In this document: piece after piece, positions 20,647-32,424 of the stretch | Layout: every line of letters begins with the position of its first letter | How positions within the stretch are numbered: position 1 is the stretch's first letter | Assembly (NCBI GenBank): GCA_950295325.1 | Contig: OX485805.1 | Span: forward strand, 50,432,758 to 50,496,757 | Origin: Polytrichum commune | Lineage: Eukaryota; Streptophyta; Polytrichopsida; Polytrichales; Polytrichaceae | Direction of reading: 5' to 3' | Length of the DNA: 64,000 nucleotides | Program-made: the position numbers and the translations under genes | The notes under the pieces: model-generated | What the model was told of the DNA's origin: nothing | What the model saw: only the letters and a program-made list of their open reading frames with translations | Databases searched by the model: none

Positions 20647-21299
20647 GTCCCATGTGCCTTTCTGGCTTCCGTGTTTTCTTAAATTAGTTTCATTTTATAT
20701 CAATCAATTTACAGCTGGTGATGTCTCAGTTTTGTTGAGAGAAAGCCCCGACAGGGCCAGGCTACTGCAGCTTATTCGACAGCTCTAAAAACACCTCCGG
20801 AGTTCAAAATCATTTCCATAGCCGGCTCACATGCTGTCAAATCCATCCAAAGGTACACTACACTGAATACCCAATTTAGTATTTGGAGTTACGCAGTGCT
20901 ATAAGTATTCAATGAGAACGTCATATTCTACCAACCAAAGTCATTTATATTCTATAATGTCCGAACAACCTACCGAACTCTTGTCGGTAAAAATCGAACT
21001 TTTAAGTAAGACGTTATTGCATTGCGTGACTTCGAATAGTAACACGCACTAATTGGGATAATCAGTGTAGTAGGAAAGTAATGGTCGTAGAACGCATTTC
21101 CCACTGGACAGAGGCGGGCATGAGCACAATCAAACGAAATCTCTAAACGTTGGAAGTCAAACTCGAATGGTCTGAGACGACCCTAAACTACCAAATGATG
21201 GTGGATAGATACCCAAATCTCTTAAATTTCAGAGAACTATCACCCTTTAATTCAACAGGAGTTTTGGTCGGGAGTTGGTTGTTTTGTATCACTTTTCTC
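20647..21299. other. No gene seen
   Basis: No open frame or repeat of note between the PIF-like element and the next MITE. Confidence 0.35.
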
Positions 21300-21643
21300 C
21301 TCGGGGGGGGGGGGGCAGTGTGTTAAAAAGTTAAGGATATAGGTGCGAACAACCACTATTTTATAGGGGGGTATTACTTTCAATTCTCTTCTTTTTTTCA
21401 CATGCTATCATTATGTAAATTTCTACTTTGGGTTAATAGAAAAATGGCTTGCATTACTTATAATTCCAAATTACCTATTATTCCATACCCTATAGTACTT
21501 CAAAGATGTCCAGTGTCATTTTTGATACCCTATATTACTCTTAAGTCCATTTACAATTTTTTGCCCCCATGTTTTTAAAACACCCTATCATTTGTTCGCA
21601 TGTATATTGCTACTCCAACCAATGACTACCCCCCCCCCCCGAG
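21300..21643 (-). mobile_element. 344-bp MITE, inverse copy of 13120-13464
   Basis: It starts CTC plus 13 G and ends in 12 C plus GAG. The body is the reverse complement of the 13.1-kb element. Subterminal TAGGTGCG and CGCATGTA lie 40 and 38 bases inside the ends, which become 34 when each homopolymer run is set to the shorter length of other members. No matching 8-bp flanks are visible. Confidence 0.7.
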
Positions 21644-22194
21644 GCTAGGTCAGCAAACATATGGACATAGCCTTGATCCAAGGGGCAACTAGAGTAAACT
21701 TTGAAATTTTTCATTTCATGAGCATTTTGTTCATCCCACAAATTTTTGAAAGTTGGCAACTTTATCATAATATGTTATGTGTATGCCAAATGAGTACTCC
21801 CAAATATTTGGGCTTATTTTGTGTAAATTTAGTTGAAGTCCGTCACCCTCAAAGTTGGAGGGTCCACATGAGGTCATTTTGAGAGATTTCCCCTTTTTCA
21901 TGGAGCAAGCAACTTGTGCACTGAGCTTTTTCCAAATCCATGTGTTCAAGTTTTGCACAATTGTCACCTTGTCCTAAGGGGAAAAAAATAACACATCCAA
22001 ATTCGGCATCATATCTGAAAGATATTGGCTCATAAATTCGAGCAACACATGAAACCGCCCCCCAAAACCAATGTAACGAAAAATTCTACATGCTTGAAGT
22101 ATGAGGTATTTATATGTTATTTTGGCCGCAAAGCAATCCATGCAGCCTGCCACTACCACCACACATAACTACACAACCACCCCGACATAAAAGC
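21644..22194. other. No gene seen
   Basis: Open frames on both strands at 21661-22162 have no recognisable content and overlap each other. Confidence 0.35.
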
Positions 22195-22562
22195 ATTCCT
22201 CTCACTCTATAATGTCAACACCCCTCCCCTCCCCACAAACCCCCCACCCACAAACAATGGATAGAGGACCTAGCCCACCTAGGTAAAACGGCCAAATCCG
22301 ATGCCTACAAAATTACCGCCAAACAAACCACAATTAACTGTAAAATCGCCATCACAAAATACAGAGCCCTACTCAACACCAAACCCACAAAAAAATCTTC
22401 CAACCATCAACCAAAAGTTCATTAGACTGCATAAAAGATCCCCAAGACAACATACTTACCAAACCCACGGAAATAGCCAACGAAATATTATGCGCCCAAC
22501 AAGCATCATTTCAAAGACAAGCACCCATCTGTGATGACATCATAGACCACCCGCATACATGC

Positions 22563-24117
22563 ATGTATGTTATAAGAAAATATCCATGGCACTCACAAGA
22601 TGGAATCATATTAGACAAACGAAGGTCCCAAAATGTACAAATAAGCACACAATTCACTAGAAAAATATATGATAATTGGGTAAAAATATTAACCAAAAGC
22701 AAAATCCCCGGACCAGACAACATCCCTAATAACCTTATATTCTTATTCTTCCTACATTGCTACAAACAACGGGAAATCCCAACCTCTTGGAAACATAACA
22801 AAACCATAATACTCCATAAAAAAATGACCCTACTCAATTCAACAACTATAGATCAATCACGTTAGCCAATACAATATATAAACTATACACTAGCACCCTA
22901 ACAATCCTTCTCACAAGCTATTGGAAAATAAATAGAATATTATATTTTAGTCAATAAAACTTCCGCCCATAAAAAAATACCTCAAGGCAAATACAAACGC
23001 TAATAGCAGCCCTCGAAGATGCACGACTCACTAATAAAGACATATACCTCACATATATCGATTTCAAAAATGCCTTCGGATCTATAGACCATGCAAGACT
23101 ATTGGCTATCATGGCTGACTTAGGCTACCCCCTAGATGTAATCGAAATAGTAGGAAACATCTATAATTACTCTATCACCACCTTCACGGGCAACTATTTT
23201 GGAACAACACCTCCCATAAAAATCAACCGCGGCACCATACAAGGTGACACCCTTAGCCCATACTTGTTTATCATCTTTTTAGAACCACTCCTAAGATGGC
23301 TGGAGAAAGATAATATAGGCTACCACTTTAACACGTCCCCATCTACATGTACTACATCCGCCTATGTTGATGATCTAGCCATTATCATTGACAAAATACA
23401 ACATATCCACCCCAAATAACTAAACTTCAAAAATTCGTTGAATGGGCATACATGGACCTCAACCTATCCAAATGTGTCATTACAAATTGCCCCAATAAGT
23501 CCAAACTTAAGTCCAACACCTTTAAAGCATACATCTAGTCCTAAAATATTGCGTACAAATCCAAAAACTTCCCAACCCTCACACAAAATGAGCCATACAC
23601 ATGCTTAGGTATCCAACTAATGTCATCCCTCAAATGGAATCTACAAAAAGAAATCACTTTAAGTAAAGCTAAACAACAAGGCAAACTACTGGCCGTCTCC
23701 CCGGCTAGCCTAAAACAAAAAATCAAAATCTTAAACATAGTCATCAAACCCCGGATTGCCTACGCATACTATGCGGTCTCATTCTCAAAACCCGACATTA
23801 AAAAACTAGATAAAATAATCAGCAAAATAACAAAAGAAACTTGCAACATACCCAAAAGCACAGCTAATATCCTCACACACCTCTCCCATGAACGTTTCGG
23901 CATAAATGTAACCTCACTACTACCAGACTACATCCACTGTATAAGTCAACAACTAATACAAGCCCTCAACGACCCAGGCCAACTAGGCACCATATATCAA
24001 GGCCTAACCAAATACATAACAACCAAATACGGGGGCTCCCTACACCTACCCAAACTTAAACACCAAGCATGCTCCAGATCACCTATAGCAAGAACATTCT
24101 TCATACTCAAAAGATAA
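22563..24117 (+). pseudogene. LINE reverse transcriptase domain
   Basis: Pieces lie in three frames. 22563-22865 carries KSKIPGPDNIPNNLI, the conserved (S)PGPD block, then PTSWKHNKTIILHKK. About 23030-23419 carries YIDFKNAFGSIDH (catalytic aspartate block A), RGTIQGDTLSPYLF (block with QGD..SP) and AYVDDLAII (the YxDD catalytic pair). 23620-24117 carries the thumb region, with TLSKAKQQGKLLAVSPASLK. This is RNA-dependent DNA polymerase of the LINE type. It is broken by at least two frameshifts, so no complete polymerase is made. Confidence 0.85.
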
Positions 24118-25638
24118 CACGAAATACACGTCACCACTAAGAACAAAACCTTCCCTGTCAAAAAAACCCCACTAGAGAGAGCATGAAGAACCAACCCCAT
24201 ATACGCCACCCTCTCGGACCACTCCAAAATACAATCCCAAAAATACCTAGACAAACTATATACATACGGCATAACAACACTATCACAAATCCTAAATAAA
24301 ACTAGCACAACCATTCTCACCCCAGAAGAATTCCGCATCACATACAAAAACTCACCTAAAACCATCAAGGCATCACTACAACAAGCACAAATATTATTCC
24401 CCCAACCACAACAACCCGCACCCCAAAGAACCCCTCAAACAACACAAAATCACACACAAAACATCGACCCCACTCCAAACCCAATACTCGGGAACGCCAT
24501 ACACAAAATAATAAAAGAAAAAACTACCACCAAAAAAGACAAATGGGGAGCACAAGCCATCAAAAAAACATATCTATGCCAATGGCATACCATGAATAAC
24601 ACCACACAACAATGGCGTACAGAAGAAGACTTACTACACCCAGATAACATAGTTCTAGACCATAATCTACTAACCATAGCACAATACCATACCGCAACCA
24701 CAACACAACAAACCACTAACACATATGCCAATTACCTTACCCATACCCAAACAAAAGACATCAAGTTCATACACCCACCACTAAACATCACCAACCTCAC
24801 ACTAAGCATCCAAGAATGTAATCCAGAAAAAAATATCCTAACCAACAAACCCACCATAAAAACACACGCATCAGAAGCCAATATATATGACCAAAAAGGA
24901 AACTACATAGCCACCCTCACCATTGAAAGACTACATTGGCTATGGAACCAATTCTCTCATAATACCCTCCAACACCTAACCAAATTCCTACAACCACCCC
25001 CACAAGATTTTGAAACGGAAATCCTATGGCTCCTCCAAAGATATATAACTATACTTCCCAAGAAAAAGCCAAAAATTATACAACCAAACAATCTACACCA
25101 AACGCTACACCCCGAAATTACGAAAACATTAATAAAATCCTTCCAAATTACACACTCACACTACTCATCCTCCCTCACTTGCCCCACCCAACTCACCCAA
25201 TATAACTCACCACATACTCGAGATATACTATTTGGATCAATGGGCAAAGCAAACTCAGCTAAATGGACAGGACACGGACTAGCATTCCCCACGGACCACA
25301 ATACAACCCTAGAAGCCCTCCACTGGGCTAGAATGGCCGCTAAAGAAAACGCACAAACAATCACTATTCTAATAATAAACCACAAGGACTGGACATCACA
25401 ACAACTACCACTCACAAACCCCGATATACACATACTAGCCACAACCCCACCACGTACTATACAATACAATCCCACGCCAGAGTGGCCAAAATACTACCAA
25501 TACACCGAACCATCCCTCACATCAATCATTTGCGTACACAATCAAGAAACCATACCAAAAAATACCCAAATTCCGATTGAACTACAAAAAAATACTCAAG
25601 CACACAACCAACACACACATAGACATCCACCCCATTAA
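24118..25638 (+). pseudogene. LINE ORF, connecting region
   Basis: The thumb-region frame continues past TAA (24115-24117) and a TGA (near 24184) into the 348-codon open stretch 24592-25638. It is threonine-, asparagine- and glutamine-rich owing to base bias. No catalytic motif is recognised. It joins the polymerase to the RNase H domain. Confidence 0.6.
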
Positions 25639-27078
25639 ACCTTCACCCACACACTACAACATCAAATTCTCTAACGCATGGAAAAATGCCCCAAAAACCA
25701 ACACTACTACCCAAACCATAAGCAACAACATAATACCCCTACCAAACACATTCAATAACACATACCCACCTAAATTCCATCCACAACAATGCACATACAC
25801 GGATGGCTCATTCATCGCCCCAACCAAAACTCCAAAGGCCAAATAGAAGGAAACACTGCAGGCTCAGGGGCATACAGTCCCAACAACAACACAAAAATCT
25901 CAGAAAGGCTACCAGGCTACCAAAACATACTTAGAGCCGAATTAAACGCAATACTCATCGCCGTCAAAAATATACAAACCACTCAAATAGACACACACAT
26001 ATTTACAGATAGCCTCAACAACATATACTTAATTAACAACCACATCCACTGCCCAACATCACAACACCACCACCCAGATAAACTACTCATAGCAACAATA
26101 GTACGACAAATATATTGGACCCCACACAAAGTCCACATACATAAAGTACGGGCCCACACATGCATCACCGAGAATGAATTAGCAGACGAACTAGCAAATG
26201 AAGGGACAACCAAAGAAAAGCCGGAGGCCACCCCACGTATACACATTGCTCACTCGACCCCATACTGGCTAGCTAGTTGCCCAACAACCACACATGACGG
26301 GGCCATCCGCAACCTACGCACATTCATAACAAAAGAACATGGAAACAATGAAACAAACCTAGCCAAACATAAATTCCCATATGTAGACAAATGGCTATCC
26401 AATACCCAAATAAACCAGAAACTCTCCAACCACTTTTGGCAAGACGAAAAAACCCTGGACACCCAAATCACCCAAACACTCAAATTCAGATACGCCCAAT
26501 ATATTTGCAACCATAGGAAAAACATATTTTGGCCTATCACACACCAAAATCCCAACTGCACACTATGCCATAAAAACGAATGTGACACATGGCCCCACCT
26601 GTTATCCACGTGTGAGCACCCATTCCTTAAAGGTCTCAGAATTGCACGACACAATAAAGCAGTCCACCTCATCACTCAGACACTACAAGCCAACAAAAAT
26701 ACCAGATTCTTCACACTAACCAATGCAGGCAACTTCAATAACCAGCCACAAGAACAAACAATACCGGGATGGCTACTCCCTTGCACTTGCCACCCAAATC
26801 CATGCCAATGTCAAGCCAAACTAAGACCAAACATCCTATGCGTAATTGGAGCCCCAAAACAAACACAACCACCTATATCACCATCACCCAAACATACGAT
26901 CCAATTCATTGAATTCACATATTGCCACGACAGATTCCCAGAACAAGCCATCACACACAAACACGCCAAATACGACCCATTAAATAACACCATCCAAAAT
27001 AACGGTTGGAAAGCCAACCCCCTCATAACCATCACGGCAGGAGTAAGAAGAGCCATACACGAGTCCTCACAAGACTAA
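25577..27078 (+). pseudogene. LINE RNase H and C-terminal zinc motif
   Basis: RNase H residues are visible as YTDGSF (first Asp, in the 25577-25846 frame), then, after a one-frame change near 25830, GSGAYS, AELNAIL (Glu), IFTDSLNN (Asp) and VRAHT...NELADELAN (His, Asn, Asp). About 110 residues on, NCTLCHKNECDTWPHLLSTC fits the C-x2-C...H-x4-C knuckle common at LINE C-termini, followed by ARHNKAVHLI. The frame then stays open to 27078, about 300 bases before the hairpins. RNase H would remove the RNA strand during reverse transcription. Confidence 0.8.
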
Positions 27079-27278
27079 ACATCCCAAAATCAAGCATCAA
27101 AAACCTTATGAAAAACATACACCAGAACGCCATCAAATACCTCACCTACCTAGTACTAAATAAGAGAAAACTAGATAACAAACAAAAACCCGTAACCCCC
27201 CCTAATTAAAAATAGTTTGCTTGTGTCAACCCCCTAGAGCCCACCTCCCCACAGGAGGCATAAAACCATACACTGCAT

Positions 27279-27344
27279 CACGGAATACCGTGTTCAGTAT
27301 ATGGCCAACAGGCTCACATTCACGCCGGTATTAAATACTGGCGT
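27279..27344 (+). other. Two hairpins in LINE 3' region
   Basis: CACGG-AATA-CCGTG (27279-27292) is a 5-bp stem. ACGCCGGTA-TTAAA-TACTGGCGT (27322-27344) is a 9-bp stem with one G-T pair, followed by a T/C-rich run. They could be recognition structures for the LINE reverse transcriptase, by analogy with other LINEs (inference). Confidence 0.5.
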
Positions 27345-27345
27345 T

Positions 27346-28322
27346 ATTTTTTCTTTTTCTTTCTTTCTTATTTTGGCCCACATGGTAGTGGGCACCACCC
27401 TACACCAGTAGATACCTTTCCATCCACATAGATTGCCATTAGAATATTAGATGACAACCCCTTTCGGGTCGCACCACATTTCTAGTGGAACCCTTGTTAT
27501 TTTTACCCCCTCCCCCCCCCCCCCCCCGGTCCTCTTTGATTCCAAGAGTCAAAATTTGATGAGGCTGTTGTACATTGAGCCCCACATCTTTTAGTTCTCA
27601 TGCATTTCATTTAGATCATCTAATATAATTTGGAACGGGTGGACGCCGGTCGCATGGGGGGGGGGGGTAGCAGGTCACTTCCTCTTAGATTAAGTATACA
27701 CATGCAATAACATAGTATTTTTTGGTGGGCTATTTACCTACTATAATGGATTATAAGGCATGCTAATTTTCAAAATTGTGGTAAATTGTTGTGATTATTG
27801 GCACCCTATCAATAATTATAAATTGTTGAATGATTGATTTAATGTTACCCTATATTACTTATATATAAGAAAAATCCCCCATTTCCCCAAAGTCCTTAAA
27901 GTGTATAATTAACTATTAGTCTTGCAAGTAGAAATTTTAGGCTCAAGGTTTATGGTTTGAAATCACATTCAAGCCCGGTACAAAGCAACATAGTAGTATA
28001 TTATTAAGAACAATGAATCGCATGTGCATGTCATAAACAAAAGACGACAAGAAAACAATGTTCATTGAAAAAATTTAGGGGTTTCAATATTTTGACATAA
28101 TTAGAGACCTTGGTGTCATGCTTCAAGGCTAGCCATATTTGTCTAAAAGTCACTATTACAAGGCTCCCACATGCCCTTAATGTTGTTTTTTGAAAAAAAT
28201 AACAAAAAACAAAAAACAAAAAATATATACACACACATATATAATATGAATCCACATAATTACATATAAATTACATAATTCACATCAAACTAACATGTGG
28301 CTCCATAGTGTAGGAAACTCAA
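27346..28322. other. Gene-less stretch with long C and G runs and an element fragment
   Basis: A C run at about 27506-27526 and a G run at 27656-27667 face each other. Right of the G run, about 27727-27900 matches 13930-14127 in inverse orientation, beginning with GGCTATTTACC. These look like ends of two separate G-rich-end elements whose partner ends were not found. Confidence 0.4.
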
Positions 28323-28879
28323 TCATCTAGCGAAATAAGTTTCTACCAAGCAATCAATGAGGCCAGTGTTTAATGCAGCTTGAGCCTCCTCAAAAACAGT
28401 TGGCGTCACTCATGTCACTCTACCCTCTGCACAAACGGTGATTATTTTTTCTTGAAAGGCTAGTTGTGAATCTACACGCCACATTTTGTCACCTATTTCC
28501 TCTACTCTCATCTTTTGACTAGAAGACCCCTTATTCATCCAACACCCCCTTGAGTTCCTCCTTCTTGGTGTGTCCATAGTGGGTGGAATGACTACCAAAG
28601 GAGCTATGTTAATGGGGTGAGGTGACTTGGGCATTGGATCCTCCAAATCCACAAAAATGTAGGATGGATTGGAAGCACCAAACACTAGTAGAAATTTTGC
28701 GTCCGGATCAACAAAAAATCAACAGAAAGGTGTTGATCACGGTTGTTACTTAGGACGCGTTGACCTGGATATGATGTAACACAGTTTTGTTGATTTTTTC
28801 TGTCGATCTTGTCACAATTTTTTAAATTTTTTAAAAATATATATATATAGATAGTTCAGAGGTAATTAAATTAAATTAA

Positions 28880-29095
28880 ATTATATATATATGTTATTAA
28901 GAATCATACATAGATGGTTGGTAGGTCCGCACCTTCTAACCCCTCCGAATTAACCCTCAACCTATACCTCATCTAGAAGAATAGATTACCTATCACTCAC
29001 CTAGGTGGCAAGGCCAAGGGCGGCAACCAAGGGGTTCAAACCTTGCACCTAGTGACACCCACACATGTGCCTTAACCACTAAGTCATCACATCAC
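28880..29095 (-). mobile_element. tRNA-headed SINE-like sequence inside the CACTA element
   Basis: On the minus strand TGACTTAGTGG (29086-29076) resembles an RNA polymerase III A box and GGTTTGAACCCC (29042-29031) a B box. They are 33 bases apart, as in tRNA genes. The downstream body ends in an AT-rich run near 28870. No complete tRNA cloverleaf is formed. It could be an ordinary tRNA-like relic. Confidence 0.45.
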
Positions 29096-29159
29096 ACATG
29101 ATATATGTGGAGTGCTTCAAACCTTTGTAGACTACGGCCACTATTTTCTCTCTACTACC

Positions 29160-29460
29160 TACTTGATGTATTTATTGTAAATTACTGTTATATTACTCTA
29201 AATATACTATTATACTGTAAATATATTGTTATATTATATTATTGTAAATATACTATACTATACTATACTATTACTGTAAATATACTATTATATTATATAC
29301 TGTTATATTACTATATTATTACTGTAAATATAATATAATATTACTATAAATATAATGTTATTACTGTTATTACTGTAAATATACTATTATTATTTACTTT
29401 TATAGTATATCATTTACTGGTTACCGTCTATTATTACTATTTAATATCATTATTTATTTA
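29160..29460. repeat. AT-rich degenerate repeat (ACTGTAAATATA-type)
   Basis: ACTGTAAATATACTATTATATT-like words recur many times in irregular register. This is low-complexity DNA, and the open frame crossing it is not meaningful. Confidence 0.7.
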
Positions 29461-29898
29461 TAATATTTTCTTCCCTTCGAATTCATAATTATTTCCACAC
29501 ACATACACATATAAGTCCATAAATTGAGTCCATAAATTGCAAAAGATTTAAAAGATTCTAGAATATTCCAAAAAGATTCTAAAATTTCCATATTTACTAA
29601 AATTTTGTTAATTTGATCATTGTACTATTTGGATCAACAAAAAAAAGGCAGCAAACTGTTGATTTTTACAAAAGGTCAAAAATCAGTGAAATCGGTCATT
29701 GCAGTACCCGGATCAACATAGATATGTTGATTTTCTATTGATTTGGTCATGATTTTCTAATAGTGAAACCTCTCAATGACTCTGGGTCCATGCACTTTGA
29801 TTCTTTTGGCCTGAACATTCTTACCTTCTTCGTCGAGAACACTTGATGTCCTCTATTTAACTTCAAATTTAGGTTTCAGTGGAGTTGTAGGGACAAAT

Positions 29899-30384
29899 CT
29901 ATATGGAACCAGGGGGCTCAACCCACAAGAATCGATTTTGGCGAGCAAGCTCAACCTTTGCTCTCATCATCTTATCAAGAAGGAAACTCCAACTTGCCAT
30001 CCAAATATCACTCATATTCTCACCACACCTTGGGCAATATTGATGGTGAGCTACTAACATTTCCCACAGACAATGGGGATGGAACATACATCCACATGAA
30101 AAAGACATTGCCACATTCTTCAAGAAAAAACGACAACAACTAGGGCAAGCTTTAGACAATGGTCCCTTGCTATCATCAACTAGAGTGGGAAGTTTGTCAA
30201 AAAAATTCTTTGGACAAATGGTGATCATGGACAAACGTTTTACTTCCACTTGTTTCCTTAACTTCTCCATTTCCTCATTTTTTGCAGTCCACTTCAAGTA
30301 CCTAGCATCAATTTGGGCTTTAAGCTTGTGGAACTTTGCCCGCAACTGGTGAATTTCCTCATTGTTGGCCACAATTAAATTCAA
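29899..30384 (-). pseudogene. Coiled coil plus RING-like zinc finger segment
   Basis: This is the longest intact piece of the broken gene. A heptad-like helix (EEIHQLRAKFHKLKAQ, KNEEMEKLRKQVEVK) is followed by CPSCC...FSCGCMFHPHCLWEM...YCPRCG. The spacing C-x2-C, C-x-C-x3-H-x2-C, C-x2-C fits a C3HC4-like RING with an extra cysteine. The frame is open upstream to 30573 except for one TGA (30391-30393), and the helix continues there (NEQQNKVQTQLDTCN). RING identity is by pattern only. Confidence 0.6.
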
Positions 30385-30784
30385 AACAACTCAATCATCT
30401 TCATCCACCTCTGCTTTCTCCCTTTGCATTGCCAACTTTCCCAACCTCGTAAACTTGTCTTTCCTATGTTGTGCGTCTAAATCAAGATTTTTGGCATTAC
30501 AAGTGTCTAGTTGTGTTTGTACTTTATTTTGTTGTTCATTTATGTTGTCAAACACAATAGCTAGTTGTTGCACAACATTGAGTTTGGCTTGAGCAAAAAT
30601 TTCTCATTGCAATTGCTCAAGAGAAATGTTGGCCGGCTCCAAATTCCCTGCACCTTTGTCTCCACCACCTTACTGAGCAATTGCACTTGCCAATATGGTC
30701 ACAATTGCCTACACTTGCAACATTGACACATGTGATGAAAACTTCATGGGATTCTTGGCAGGGTGTTCAAAACGCTTGGTGTAC

Positions 30785-31553
30785 ATGGGGGCATTCACGG
30801 TTGAGGTACTACTTTTGGACAAAGGACTTAAGGACTTTATCGCATTGATCTTGATTTTTATCATGATTACTATTATTTGATCAATAAATTTTACATAAAT
30901 AAGTAGATAGTTCATAAGCTTTATCAAGAAAGATTATTATTATTATTTAATAATCACCCTAAATCCTAAATCCTAAACCCTAGGCCACATCAGTGGCATT
31001 TTTTTGCTATTTAGGTGTGCATTGGTGGTCAATTATTTCCTGTTATGTATCTTGGTACCTTGGTAAAAGTGTCATGTGTCCATTCATATAAATTTTTTGG
31101 TCCAAATCTAATAATAGACGTTCCTTTTACATGTGGCCCTGAGTATATGTATATTTGGAAATGTTTGGTGCCACATATAAAGTTGGGCAATTGCTATTCA
31201 ATACATATTTGGTTCTATTGGTATACACTTGAACGATGAGTGTGAGGAAAAAAATTGGGATCGTTTCAATTGATTCTTGTTGTCCTTTTCATTCCTTGAT
31301 CCTAAGGTGAACAATTAAGACAACACTCTTGAATGTCCTTTAAGGAATTAAAATGATATCTTAGATGACCCTATTCCTTCTAAATTAACTTTGTCAGTGT
31401 ACTCGATATGGAGTATGAAATGTAGGTATGATCCAAAATATGCTTCACAATACAAATCTAAGCATACCAAGCATGTGAAGTTATCCAAAAAAGTCCGTTT
31501 TCCGTTAGACGGCAAAAGTAGTACCCCAACCGTGAATGGCCCCACACCTTCGA
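30785..31553. mobile_element. TIR element interrupting the coiled-coil/RING pseudogene
   Basis: GGGGGCATTCACGGTTGAGG, then TACTACTTTTGG, at the left matches the inverse of the right end (GGGGCCATTCACGGTTGGGG, TACTACTTTTGC) over about 32 bp. The body from about 31041 recurs inverted at 54388-54892. No clear target duplication was identified, so superfamily and exact ends are open. No protein family is recognised inside. Confidence 0.6.
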
Positions 31554-32085
31554 GGCATGCCCAACCCAATTCATAGGTTTATTGCAACTGTAAAACATGT
31601 AAGGCTCCCGCAAAAAAAAAGATTGATAAAGAACCATTGTCTGGCTTCTCCCATAAACTCTCTCGTACAATGCAAGGTAGGTGTCTTGAGCGGTGGGGTC
31701 TCTACATTTGTCTAGGGGGAACTTGGACTTGTTGTCATTGTCCATGTAAGGCCAGGTAGCGTCATAGTTGAATGATGGCCACATGGTCTCCAAAATTTTG
31801 GTGGGTAGTGGGCATGTCCTACAAAGACGTAGTCTGGAATTGAACCATGACTCGTCATACCTCGTTGCATGTCTCCCCATCAAGAATGGTGTTGCCCTCA
31901 ACAACTCCTTCCTCAAACCGCCTTCTAGTTTGTGTAGATCAATGGGGTCAACAACAAAACTAACCGTCACACGCGAGTAAGACAGGCAATAAAGGTTGAG
32001 GAGCTGCTGAAATTAAGCTAGATGTTCCAATCCACTAAAGTTACTACCAAAATTCCACAAAACTTGTTGAAATCTGCTTTTGTTA

Positions 32086-32424
32086 CTACAAGATCAAACA
32101 TAACCTAGTGTCAAACTTCAAGCAAACTAGAAACTGGAGTAGTGCCAACAATTCTCGGCAATGATGCAACAACCTGAGTGGAGTAATGTTGAATGCTACC
32201 AACCCAACACACATGCTGAGAGCAAGACAAATTGGAAGATGAAACCACCAATGCATGAGATGACACATATTATGGTAATTGCCGAAGTCCTTGTGTTTCA
32301 ATCCGACAAAGGCGGTGTTGTACTTAGGCGCTCCAATATTCTTGAGACGATGGTACGTAGATGTGATGCGAACATGGTGGAATGTGAGGACTGGACTTTG
32401 GGTATTAATCACATCGTAGCACAT
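32086..32424 (-). CDS. Hypothetical ORF upstream of the coiled-coil/RING pseudogene
   Basis: 112 codons. The first half (SPVLTFHHVRITSTYHRLKN, HKDFGNYHNMCHLMHWWF) looks like plausible protein, the second half less so. It may be the 5' part of the broken gene or chance. An overlapping opposite-strand frame has no better support. Confidence 0.25.
   Translation of the reverse strand: MCYDVINTQSPVLTFHHVRITSTYHRLKNIGAPKYNTAFVGLKHKDFGNYHNMCHLMHWWFHLPICLALSMCVGLVAFNITPLRLLHHCRELLALLQFLVCLKFDTRLCLIL

Larger units (their letters stand above)
22195..27345 (+). mobile_element. Non-LTR retrotransposon (LINE), 5'-truncated and decayed
   Basis: About 5.1 kb of A- and C-rich, G-poor plus strand encodes, in order, a reverse transcriptase, a long spacer region, RNase H and a C-terminal zinc motif. 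The usual N-terminal endonuclease was not found, and the coding frame begins in the region just before the polymerase. Several frame changes and in-frame stops mark it as inactive. Two short hairpins lie past the last ORF. The right boundary is set at the second hairpin and is uncertain. The pyrimidine-rich run that follows is unlike a normal A-rich LINE tail. Confidence 0.85.
28683..29765. mobile_element. CACTA (En/Spm-type) non-autonomous element
   Basis: The ends CACTAGTAGAAA and its inverse-related TTTCTAATAGTG are flanked by AAA on both sides (28680-28682 and 29766-29768), the 3-bp duplication of this superfamily. Subterminal GGATCAACA...AAAATCAACA words recur in both orientations near each end. 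Removing the element and one AAA joins the surrounding minus-strand gene in frame (VIERF before, GASNPSY after), which confirms the boundaries. No transposase is encoded. The interior contains an AT-rich tract (29160-29400) and a SINE-like sequence. Confidence 0.9.

Noticed and set aside
27506-27667. Complete element bounded by facing C and G runs
   Set aside because: The runs are oriented inside-out (C left, G right) compared with true members, so they look like ends of two different elements.
29105-29338. 77-codon ORF
   Set aside because: Low-complexity AT-rich repeat inside the CACTA element.
30955-30985. Telomere-like CCCTAAA/CCTAAATCC repeats (also at 36251)
   Set aside because: Only two to three degenerate units; too short for an interstitial telomere and common in plant 5' regions.
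31458-31970. Fourth member of the unknown element-associated family (contains DPIDL)
   Set aside because: Only the five-residue word matches; the surrounding GRV..MRR and WID...II blocks are absent.
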